This document shows positions 20,101 to 31,350 of a stretch of 60,000 nucleotides of DNA, one piece after another. How positions within the stretch are numbered: the first letter of the stretch is position 1; every line of letters begins with the position of its first letter. This stretch comes from Bolinopsis microptera. Its lineage: Eukaryota; Ctenophora; Tentaculata; Lobata; Bolinopsidae. The notes beneath the pieces were generated by a model that worked only from the letters and a program-made list of their open reading frames with translations, was not told the origin of the DNA and did no database searches. The stretch covers positions 8,358,084 through 8,418,083 of the forward strand of contig NC_087072.1 of NCBI RefSeq assembly GCF_026151205.1, read 5' to 3'. Both the position numbers and the translations under genes were made by a program.

Positions 20101-23100
20101 AACAAATCCGATATTTTTGGGTGGAGAAACGGATTTCTAGAGGGAGGTTGTTTTCCCCCCATGGTCGAAGGTTAATTTTTCCTGAGTACTGGGTGTTCCC
20201 CCTTCCCCTGGGCGGGTTTTTGTTCCCCTGGGAAAAAGCCCCTGGAAGATTTTTTTTCCAACCCGAGGAAAAGTTTGGGAATCTACTTTTTTCCCCATGT
20301 GCCACGTGGGGGGTGGTGATGACATTTCCTGATCCAAATAATCCAGAGGGTTTTTCATTTTTTAAAATTTGTGAAACCTTCTTTATATCCTGCGAATCCA
20401 AATTTCGAACAAAAGTTTTTCATAACCTAAATGAAACCTCCCGAGATTTTTGTGGCAAAGATGGTAAAATTTTTGTTTTTCCTTCCAAATAATAACTCAG
20501 AAAACTATTATTAAGAAAACCTGGGATCCTTTTTACCGGAACAAAAAATGAATTCCTTAAAAATAACCTTAAATGCGGTTAAAACTGTACCCTTGAAAAA
20601 AAACAAAGAAGTTTTCCCCACATCTGGTTTTTTTGCCTAAATGCAAAGCTATATCCTCTTAAATTTTCGTTCAATTCCAATGAGAAGGTTTTTTTGTCCC
20701 CCATTTGTGCAAAATTTCTACTACCTTAAATCACTTTTTTTCTTAAAAAAACCTGATAACAAAAATTCATTTTTAGGTCCCTATTCAAGCCCTAGAAAAA
20801 TAGCAAACAAATGGAAAAAACTACACTGGATTTAAAAATGAACAATAATAACTGGTAAAATCAAACCACTATTTCCTATAAAATTTCCACGAACATGAAG
20901 TCAAAAAATACCTATACACAGCATAAAGAAGTCCCCAGCCTCTTAAATACGGGGTGGAAGAATTGGGTATGTTTCCCCTCATATAATCAAGCCCCGCTAA
21001 TTTTTTTTTTTGGGTAAGAATATTTGTTTTTCCACAATGTTTCCAAATTTGCTGAAAACATATTTACTTTTCCAAAATTGGTTAAATTGATTTCCAATTT
21101 TAAATCCCAATGTACAAAAAAGCTTTATTGAAAAAGTTAGATAAATTCAACAGAAACCTGAACCGAAAAAAATTGTTGTTTATTTCCTGGATGCCAGTAA
21201 ATCAAGTTGAAAATCCTGTTTGTGGTATATACTTTTAAAAAAGAACAAATGGAAAAACCCACCCATTTAGAAACCTTGTCTAAATCCTGTAGTTTAACCA
21301 ACTACCCTGTGCAAATTTTAGCAACATAAGAAAAAACAACCGCAACGCTTGAAATGGATTTTCAATTTGAACGTTGGGATTTTAAAAAAATACACAAGCG
21401 ACAAACTAAGTACATAATGTGTTAAATTTTTAAACTGTTTTCTTTGCAAACCTCGGGGCCCCAGCTTGGACCACGATCTCCCCTACAAACACAATGGTAA
21501 AAAGTTTTGTTGTTTCCCCTGGTTCAAGAGCAACAGAGTAGCGGATCATTGACTACTTGTTCCTGCCATAAAGAAACACCTTCCAATGGGACGAAAAAAA
21601 AATAAATAACAGCACCCAGCTATGAAACAAGCTTCAATGCAAAAGCCAGAATTCCGTAAATCCCTTTTCTCGTTCGACCTGAATTGGGGGGGCCGATTTA
21701 CACTGTGGTTACGATAAAGAAACTTTAATCCCCAACTGAAAATACTGCTAATAAAGATAAAAATAGACATACCAAAATCCCTTGGCAGCCTATTAATATA
21801 TATGGGGAAAACGCCTAGTTATTTAAGGTTTTATTCCCTGTAATACTGAAAACGGACTTTTTTAAATTTAAAAGTTATTTTAAGTCTTAACCCCCGAATG
21901 TCCTTTTTTAAGAAAGCAAGGACCCGACTTTAGTCCCCCCCTGGAAGAAAAAAAAAATTCCCCCCCAAGCCAAAGCAAAAAGCCAATGGCCTTGTTTCCC
22001 CCCACACATGCCCCCCCAAAGCCAGGAAGAAAAAACAGGTGCTCAACTTTGGAACCCCACAGAAAGCCCCTCCATTTGCTTTAATGGAAAAGAGAATGAA
22101 AATTATATTCAAAATTTAAAATTACTTCCAAATAAATTCCACAATTTTTTTTCCCTAAGTCCCCAACCCTAATAAATCTATATTCAAACTGGAACCGAAA
22201 CTAATCTGGAATTGTATATAAAGAAAAAGATCTGGACTGATTATAATCAGTTCAAATATTTCCTAGTAAACTAAAGGAATAAATGAGATCTTCCCACTTG
22301 AATTGAACTTAATAATTTGGACAGAAACTCTTAGCCAAGTGGTGGAAATGTTAGTGGGTTGTTTTTTTAAAAATCGAAATAAAAACGGAAAATAATGAAA
22401 AGCCAAAACTGTCCCCACCCCCCCCCCCCCCCCACCCCCCTTTGTAGGGCAACCATCCCCAGTTTTTGTAATAAAATAGGTTTTTCCTATGAGGGAGTAA
22501 AGGTGAAGGTGTAAATTATTTTTTCCTATTTGCTGTAAATGGTACAGACCTCTGTTTATAAAATTTATTTTATATTAAAAAAAAAAATTAAAATAAGAAC
22601 CATTTTTGTCCGGTTGAGAAATGCTTCCCAACACAACCAAAACAATGAAGCTTTGACTTGCTCAAAGTTTGGCAAAATAAAAAGTATAACATAATTTTTC
22701 CCCCAATGGTGTCCCCCCAGTAAGGGGATGGAATCGTTTTTTATGGTCACCCCCCTGTTCCCTGGTCAGACATGTGGGATTTTAAATCCGAGCTCCGACA
22801 CAAGCCTTTTTGCCTGATTAAATACAAATGGTGAAAGGTACCATCAAGCTATATTCCATCGAAATGTGACATAATTTAGGTCCACAGACATACAGAAATA
22901 CTTATATAGGGCCCCCCAACAGTGGTGACCCAGAAAACAGGATCAAATGGTAAAAATTACCTTTTGTCTAGGATTTTTTTGAAGCAAATATTGAACCTGA
23001 GGCCCACACAAGCCGTTGGCTTTGGTCGCCCGACCAATTGATAGGTTCCCCCACCAATTTGGAAAGGTTCAAGGATGACCAATATTCCGCATCAATGATA

Positions 23101-26100
23101 AAAAATTTCTCCCCCGTCCAAACAACATGGAGCTTAAGCCAAATGAAATATATGGCCACAGAATTCCTAACGGAGAAAAAAAAAAAATGCGCTTAAAAAA
23201 TGCAAGCAAAAACTTAGATACCCAGCAAGGCGGATGGGCTTTAAGACGGAGTAAAAAATAGCCCCGACTCGCCCGCCGCAATAAAACTCTAGCGGTAGAA
23301 TAGTACAACTAGCCTTCCCGTAGGACATCCCGCTAGTATTTCCCCGCCCCCCTAGCGTACCGCAAATATTGCCCCTCTAGGTACCTCCGCTATTTTTTTT
23401 TTGTTGTAACTTAAAATCTCGGAAATCGGCCCCTATCATACGGAACCCCCGTGTTTAATCAGGAAAATTTTTTTTCAATTGTATACTTGGGAAATTGCCT
23501 GATTCCGAAAATCAACCCCCACATTAACCTATCTAAGGGGTATTATAAATATATAATACTTTTAATGTTTTTTTACCTTAAATTCACTAAGTTAAACAAA
23601 ACGTGGTAAAAGTTTATTATAAATAAAATAATGAAAGTTAAATATAAAAAATAAAATAGTAAACAGTAAGTCCAACGGGAAACCCAGTCCCAATTTTTTT
23701 TCAAGGACCATACGACACTAACTCCCTCTCGATGGGGACGTAGTCCCAGTTCGCATTCCTGAATGAGGAAGGCTTGAATAAGAAAATAAAATCGTAAATC
23801 CATAATGGATTTTGCAACAGTAAAACAGTCAAAAGTTACGAATTTATTATAGTGTTGTACTGAAAAGGACCCAAAATGTGAATCCTCTACAATTGTCCCC
23901 CCTTTTAGGTGGAATGAAAAAAATCAAAGCTCCTTTTTCACTTTTTTTCACGTTGCACCCCAAAAAACAGTGGGTCCCAATGGACCCTTGTTTACCAACC
24001 CCCAAGCATGAGAAGCTTGCCTACAACTTTTGCTCGTTTCCCTCCTTACACATTTTGTAAAATTTGGAGAGACAATTAAAAAGTGGAAGAGGACAAGTGA
24101 AACGTTGTTTTTAATTTTGAGTGGCAATGATATTTTAAACAAGAACATAAATAAAATAAATTTTTGAGAATTTAAGGGTGAATGTAAAAATGGTGTGCCT
24201 AAAAATATATTTTTCCTAAAAAACTACAAGCTATAAAAAGTATAAAACAAAATTAAATTATAACAAAGTCCGCAAAGCTAGGGGTTGTTTTATTGATGTA
24301 AGTAACACAATTTGGATGCTAACAAATGTTTGGGAAAGGCACGATGTACTCCTTATACAGGGCCCCGCACCCGCCGCCCCAAGTTTAAATAATGGTTTTC
24401 TGTCCGCAACCCAAAAAAAAGTTTATCGTTTAGAATTTAAGTGGGCCAAATGCCACGACAATAAAACAAGCCTACGCCCTTGTCCAATGTGGTCATACTT
24501 TGTAATGCAAGTTTGCCAACAATTGAACCTTGCTTCCCTATCCAGAGCCCCCTTGGCTGCTTGCGGGCCTTCGCAAGTGGGCGAAGCCGCCCTTTCTCCC
24601 CGGCCGATACTGATGTAATACAAGGCGCGCCCCCCGCAAGTGGGCCCCGGCGAAAAAGATAAAATGCAAGTGGCAGAGCAGGACACACAAATGAACCAAT
24701 TTAATTGGAAAGAATCCATGTTTATCAAAATTCTACCAAATTAACAAGCCAAGCGTAACAATAAACAAATCCAAATAATTTTTGTTTTAATAGGAATCCA
24801 AAGAATCACAATAAGTTTCACAACAGTCCCCCCAAGATCAAACCGAATGGAAGTGTTTAAAAAGTCCAACCAAAAGTCTTTATAAAACATCCGGAATTGT
24901 AAAAACATTTTCGGAACATCCCTTTCAGTACCTAAATAGCTAAGTAAAAGATCAAGGGTAAATACACCCAAATTATAAATCCAAAGAAAAAATATTTTAT
25001 TAACTACCGTATACAGATGAAACTAAAGGCCTGGTGTGAGCCCGTGCCGTAAACGTTTTCCTTGTGGCCTGCGCCGCCCTGCAAAACAAAAAGCCGCCCC
25101 CTTTGGACGCCCCCCCTCCCCCTTTTGGTTCACCCGCTCCTTAAAAATTGCACAACATTAGTTGAATTTTAAGAAACGCCCAGTAAAAAAAAGCTCTAAA
25201 CAAAAGTGAGTAAGCAGAGTTACCTGGGGGACCATAGCTATTAATATGTTTCCCCATAATACAATTAAATAAATTTTTTTGGCCGGACTATGACAGGGCC
25301 CCCCCTGTGGAGCCGCGGCCCAGGTAAGTATATCTAGAAAGCAAAACGCGCAAGTTTTTATTGCTAGTAAACTTTTAGTTTTTAAGTTTTCCCCGAAATT
25401 GTTCCCCCCCCCCCCCCAACATTTCAAACGACGATAATTTTGGGCGCCCCCCTAAGACGGGCGCCCCCCCAGCCACTAGCGGGGGTTTTTCAGCAAAGGG
25501 CCACCCTTTCGTTGTTTACGCCCACTGATGTTAAGCTGTAAAAAAGAACAGGCCAAAACCTCCTCCAACAAATGGGAATGGGGAAAGCACTTACTCGGTT
25601 ATGGGGGGTTTGTTGAGGGCCCCAAAACTAGTCCCCCCGGAAAAAATATAACGTAGTCCCCCCCCCTTGCAAATTAAGGGTGGAAAATTAATTGAAAAGA
25701 GGAACCATATGAATCAAAAAGTTTCTTTATTTTGTCAAATAAAATGGGCCATAACCACAAGGAATCACATGAATAATATCATAATGGTATCAAGGTTCTG
25801 AGTATTTTTGGTATAAAGAAGATGGTTACGTTAACTTCCTAAAATTTAACGAAAGGAAACCTAGAAATTCCTTTAAGGATAAAAACATTATAAGAAGCAA
25901 TCAAAAATCAGTCGTTGGAAAGGTTATGTGGAGTCCCTATAAGGTGAGCTGCTTGCTAAACTACTATAAGTTGTCCACTATCATCAGAAAAAAAAAGCAT
26001 CCCACTAAAGTGTTAAGGAAGGGTTACTTTCAAATAATTTATAAATTAGTTATTATTAGCTGCATGTTTCGGTTACTCCCCTATTCATGGCAAAGTCCCC

Positions 26101-26520
26101 TATTGTTAAACGTCCCCCAACTATAACAGAAGGAGATGGACCAATTTAACAAAAATGGGATATATATAACCTAAGTGGGTAGTAAGCTAGGAACAGGTTC
26201 CCTGGGAGCTTTTTGCCCCCTTATTATCTCTTGACACCGCTTAATAAAACAATAACACTTTTCCCGACTTATCCCTACCCTAAAAATCCAATGCAACAAC
26301 CACTATACAATTTCCTTTTGATGGCAATGTTTTATTCCCCCTGTTTTTTTTTGTTAAAGGGTGGTTTTTATTCGCCTCTGTCGTGCAAAATTGGGGTGGG
26401 ATTGAGTGAGTCCTTTCCTCCGCAAAGAAGCGTCCCCCCCCCGAAGGGCTTTTTAACATAACCTGAATAAGTCCCTTTTTTTTTCCGGTTGTTTTGTTTT
26501 CTTTAGATCCCCCTTGTTAT
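14110..26520. other. Anomalous block: stretched homopolymers, no genes, probable uncorrected long-read sequence
   Basis: From about 14.1 kb the texture changes. Runs of 6-15 identical bases are everywhere (C runs near 14150, 16375, 22420 and 25400), GTCCCC(C) recurs many times, and open frames stay near 100 codons or below with biased composition. The MITE copy at 25050-25530 can be compared with the clean copy at 8877-9165 and differs largely by extra bases in homopolymers and small insertions. The change coincides with a palindromic satellite on the left, where assemblers often fail. The best explanation is raw or poorly polished long-read gap fill. Genes could be hidden here, but none can be read. 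I list no CDS. Confidence 0.7.
25050..25530 (-). mobile_element. Garbled copy of the hAT-type MITE
   Basis: On the minus strand, 25400-25530 reads ACTGGCGTAAAC then CGAAAGGG, GGGGGGGCGCCC, GTCTTAGGGGGGCGCC and CGTCGTTTGAAATG, the order found in the 5' half of the MITE at 8877. About 25340-25400 matches its middle (TACTAGCAA.., GCGCGTTTTGC). About 25050-25140 matches the GGGGGCGCC-rich 3' end. Extra bases in homopolymers and an insertion separate the parts. Confidence 0.7.
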
Positions 26521-27700
26521 TAAAGTCTCCGATTGTAACTTTGTCCGTTCCACCCTAACCATTGTGGCTTCGCGCCCGTGAGCGGGCTCGACCCCGCGCG
26601 CTACTGCAAGCGCAAGGGCTCTGGATAGAGCCAAATACTTTCGTGTGTCCGGTGTTTTGTGGTAGACGACAAACTCGGAGAAGTCTCTATGGTGGAGCTC
26701 CAAACTTTTCAATACGTCTATTAGATACTAGTAAAACAAATTTTTTAGTAAAACAAATTTAAATTTTGGTATTTATTAATAACAATCAAAACATATTCAT
26801 ATCATAAAAATAAAGCCGCGCGTGGTTGGTGACTGCCTCAGTATGGTGAATAATTTAAGCTTGAAGGTGCCCTGCGCATTTACAGAACATTATGCGGCGA
26901 TCACATGATCACGAGGACCTTGTGAGCGGCCAAATTTAATTTAAACTTTCTAGAAATCGTACATCACTACGAGTTACTCATGCTTTTGAATTATAGGAGT
27001 GCGGATTGTCAGGTATTTCATTCATTCATATTTAATCGGTTTAAACATTAAAGCTGTATATTTAGAGCTCACTATTGTTTGAACTATGAAAGCAGAACGT
27101 AAATAATGGACAATATACCGACGACAATACCAAGGACCCGAGTGCCGCATTGACTTTTCCGGATCCGTTTTTACCGAAGGCTTATCCACCAGTTACTCAT
27201 GCTGCATGTATAGTCTGATAATATTTTGTTTTATCTCTAGCAAGCATTCTGTAAGTTGGAGTGTCGTATTTATTATAGAAGAGCCAGCCAACCTCCGCAT
27301 TACAATCTTTTGTATGCCAGGTTCGTTTATAAAATCTAATCATATAATAAGATTGATCCAATAGTCTAAGATGAACGGTATATCTTAGCTCATCGTTATT
27401 AAAATCCTAATGGATGAATTAATCAAGTAATGTTCCCTTCCAACACAACTAAACAACAAACAAATGCTTGCTCACCAGTGGTGACGCAATCGTAGGGGCA
27501 TGCAGTTGGTTCAGATACTCTCACCCCCCGACGACAGCGTCGAGAAATTATCAAATTATGCATTTGCGCCATACTGGACACATTTTATATTTAATATTTT
27601 TGTGGTTTGTAGAAATTAGTGTCATCTAAAGTATAGCTTAACTGGCGAGCAAGCATCGTCCCACTCGGCGGGGACGAAAATACCGAGTCCAATCACAGAA
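26521..27700. other. Non-coding repeat-bearing flank
   Basis: Sequence texture returns to normal. Two dispersed repeats are seen. GCGCGCTACTGCAAGCGCAA followed by GGGCTCTGG (26596-26624) recurs at 57593, 57729 (complement) and 58090 (complement). 26755-26845, with CATAAA..GCCGCGCGT..TGCCTCA, recurs at 36968-37058. No gene is supported. Confidence 0.55.
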
Positions 27701-27982
27701 AGTTAACCAAAAGATAAAAACAAGAGCTCGGATATCAACAAAAATCACACGCTCCAGACGACGGGGGAAGAGAGGATAGGAAGTAAGCTGCTGGGCTCAA
27801 CAAATTTTGATAATTGTAAACAAATTTGTTCTTGTGCCCTATAATAATTTGGTATTGAGGTATGACCCTGTACTGTGCGTGATAGTGAAAATGAAAGTGA
27901 ATGTGAATCTGTAATGCGAACGAAATGAGTTTTGGCCAGACGATTCTTCAATTTCAAAATAATAAAGTCAAAGGACTCTGTT
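27700..27982 (-). other. Probable 3' region of the CR1-type LINE
   Basis: Follows the last recognisable ORF2 codons at 27983 on the minus strand. An 87-codon frame (27745-28008) overlaps the ORF2 tail in another frame and has no recognisable domain. The exact 3' end of the element is not visible. Confidence 0.4.
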
Positions 27983-30900
27983 TTAAAATACAAGCTCATT
28001 CTTATCAAAGTTTAATTCTGTCCATTCTAATTCTTCGTACCTGGACTGTATCTTGAGTAGCTCACTTTTCAGTGTTACTTTAACTAAGTTCGTTGACTTA
28101 GTAAAGCTTATCAAACTGTCAATTTTTCGACAGTCGTTCCACATTTTTGTTGATTGATAAATGAAAGAGGAGGATGGGTTCGGGGTGATGAACTGGTCTG
28201 AACGTCTTTGTGATGATGATCTGTGGAGTAAAGATAGGAGTGAGATTGGAGATTCTAATCTGACAATTTTGAACAGTTCTAATAGACATGTGTATTTGTA
28301 CAGGTTGTGGACGGTAAGAAGGCCGTTCTTGTTAAACAACGGCTTTGTATGCTCTTTTTCAAAGAATTCTCTTCTAGGATTTGTTCATCTATACAACGTG
28401 TTCTGGCACATGTTCTAAATTTATCTAGATATGCTTCAAGGTCACCAAATAGTATTCTGATACATTTTTTCTGAGTGATGAAGATAGGTTGAAGCATATT
28501 ATTACTCGACCCACCCCATACCGATATTCCAAATCTTAGGTGTGACTCAAATAACGTGTGGTACAATTCTTTATGGTGTTTTTTCGGGATAACGTGTCGT
28601 ATTCTACTGAGTCTTCGATCTCACACCTAAGTTTCGAGTTGAGGGCTCTTATTTGAACATCCCATTTTAGCTTTTCGTCAATAATAACACCTAAAAACTT
28701 GGTCTCTTTAACTTGCTTTATTACCGTATTATTTAGAGTTAGTATATATTCTGATTCGTTATCTGCCTCATTATCAGTAGCTGTACGTGACGGATTGAAG
28801 TGAATGTAGCAGCATTTCTTTATATTTATATGTAATAGATTGCATTTCATGTACTGGTGTAATAAACGGAGAATTTCGTTTGCTCTTGCATACAGTTTTT
28901 TTCTACATTCATCTACTACGAATATGTTTGTGTCATCTGCAAATAGTATGAACTTGCCCAGATCAGTTGTTCTAAATAAGTCGTTAACATATATTATAAA
29001 TAGCAAGGGTCCGAGACAAGAGCCTTGGGGAACTCCAAAGAGAACAGGCAGCTTGTCAGACTCTTCGCCCAGTACAGAGACATATTGATATCTATTAGAG
29101 AGATAACTAGCGATGAGTCTATTGGCGTTTCCACGTATTCCATAGTTGTCTAGTTTATTAAGTAGTTTTTCATGTGAGATCGTGTCAAACGCTTTAGATC
29201 GATCAATAAATATTCCAAGTACATGCAGTTTTTTGCTAAGACAGGATTCTATGTAATTCACTGAGGAGTTGAGGGCATGGCTTGTGGAGTGATTTTTTCT
29301 AAATCCGTACTGGTTCTCGTAAATCATTTTCTGGGACTGAAAGAAGCTATACAGTCTGTTGTAAATAATTTTTTCAAAATATCTTACCAAAAACAGCTAA
29401 AGTTGATACTGGCCTATAGTTTTCCAGCAATTCCTCATTATCCTTCTTATAGATCGGACTGATTCTCCCAGTCTTTAAATCATCTGGGAATACTCCATTC
29501 CTCATGCATCCACTGTATAATAAAGATAGTATAGGACAGATCACTTTAGACGATTCTTTAACTACATGTATTGGGATGTCGGATGACTTCCCATTCTTCA
29601 GTTCAGATATAATCATTCTAACCTCGTCAGCTGTACAGTCATTAATGAAAATACTGGACGTGTTTGCTCTAGGCAGGTAGTCATAAAAACTAGGAAGATT
29701 GTTAATAGTTAGTTCTCCAATTTCATTATATGCCCCGTTTAAATTAGACGCTAGAGAAACAAAATACTTATTAAATTCATTGGCTATTACTCTACGATTG
29801 GTTATCTTCTCATTGTTTATAGTAAACAGTGGTTTTATTTGCCGTTTCTGTTTGCCCCGTATTTGATTAATCAGTTCCCATGTCTTCTTACTATTACCGT
29901 TTGTGTCTGCAAATTTTCCCATGAAATACTTAGTTTGAACATCTTTGCGATCTTTTTTAACCATCCTTCTATAATCCTTATAAGTTTTGTATCGAGAACG
30001 TTTTTCACAACATTTCAAGCATTGACATGTTCCACCTCTATAATCAGTTTCACCGAGTTTACATTTTTTCTTTCTAACTTTAGCCCAATTGTCATAGAGT
30101 TGGTGCTGATGCTTGATTTTGGCTATAAGCCCAGGTGTGATCCATGGGTTATTTTGTGTAGTTCTTCTGGAAGACTTAGGGGTTGCCAACTTACACGTTT
30201 TATCGATACTACTTTTGAAAACATCATGAAATACCGTGAAGTTGTCAATTACTTTATTCTCTAATTCATGTTCCAAGTCCTTTACAAAAGAGGTAACATT
30301 AGACTTACAGTAGTCGTAATATTGTTTATATTTTAGGTTACTCTTAGTGGATCCCATACTCTTTTCAAATATTTGAAAGACTGGTGAGTGGTGGGATATA
30401 CGATCAGTAAGTGTGCCTGAGGCTATTATACTCTCTACATCGTTAGTTATAATATTGTCAATACACGATACTTTACAACCTGGCTTCTCATGAGTTGGCA
30501 GAGATATTAGGGGAAAAAATCCTCTACTGAACAGGACTTCCTCATAACGTTTTACAATCGCATTATCCTTATTATGTAGATCAATGTTGAAATCACCTGC
30601 CAGGTAACTGCATTTCGGCAAATTATCGAGAATTGCTGAGAGTTCTAATAATGCAACATTTACATCACCACTTGGAGGGCGATACACTACACCAACAGTG
30701 ACCGGAGTATTCTTGCTGCTTATCGTAACAAATAGAGTTTCTAGGTTTTCAGATATATGGGACAAATTGCCATTTACTGTAGCACTGAGGGTATCACATA
30801 CATAAAGAGCGACTCCAGTGCCTTTTCTTTTATCTTGCAAAGTGTTTTGGTAGAAACTATTGTATCCAGTCAGTTGGTAAAGGTCACTTAATTCGGGGCT

Positions 30901-31350
30901 TTCATTTGTTTCTGCTAAAGCAATGATCGAAAATTTCATATATCTCTGTAGTTCTATTGCCAGAGTATCAAAGTTAGATTTATTACCATCGATATTTTGA
31001 AATAATAATGATGAGTACTCGTTCATTTGGTTGCAAAATGTTTTATTAAATTCTTTAACACTATATGGGTTACAGTTATTGAGTAATCGGTTGATGTTTA
31101 CAAGTGTTTCATCAATGTCAGTACTATTATTTTCAGAGTCAGTATCTTCATATATAAACGGATTGTAACGAGTACTTGCTAAGTGTACACAGTTAGGGCA
31201 GTAAAAATCTTCATATATTTTGTTTGTACTGGATTTAGTATAGCATTTATGGTGCATAGCACAGTCACACCTACAACATTCAGCAATGAATTGGCCAATG
31301 GAAATGAATTTTGTACAGACAGGGCATACCTCTTTGGTCAATTTATTCAT
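27983..31350 (-). pseudogene. CR1-type LINE ORF2: PHD, AP-endonuclease, reverse transcriptase, broken by frameshifts
   Basis: Starts at ATG 31348-31350 and is intact to 29374. A PHD-like finger lies at residues 9-54 (CPVC, CCRC, HH..C, YCPNC). An AP-type endonuclease spans about 117-330, with ETNE (E147), GDFNID (D253, N255), CIDNIITND and SHHSP at 319-323, where the family has SDHxP, so the last catalytic Asp reads His. A run of T near 29380 carries an extra base; the RT continues in another frame (28536-29390) with FIDRSKAFDTI, VPQGSCLGPLLF and FADD. Two further shifts, near 28617 and 28370, pass the C-terminal region (SHLRFGISVWGG, then LYKYTCLLELFKIV) to a stop at 27983. The architecture is that of CR1/L2-group LINEs. 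This copy is dead, but the indels are few, so the insertion is fairly young. Confidence 0.92.

Noticed and set aside
20028-20492. 154-codon frame and its antisense partner at 20033-20401
   Set aside because: Rich in Phe, Pro and Gly from homopolymers; lies in the corrupted block and shows no domain.
24423-24728. Overlapping frames at 24316-24728
   Set aside because: Several frames on both strands over the same GC-rich stretch, inside the low-quality block; no consistent protein.
14110-26520. A horizontally acquired or bacterial segment
   Set aside because: No bacterial-type operons, ribosome binding sites or long ORFs; the composition change is due to stretched homopolymers.
29839-30264. 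141-codon plus-strand frame
   Set aside because: Antisense to the intact part of LINE ORF2; no domain of its own.
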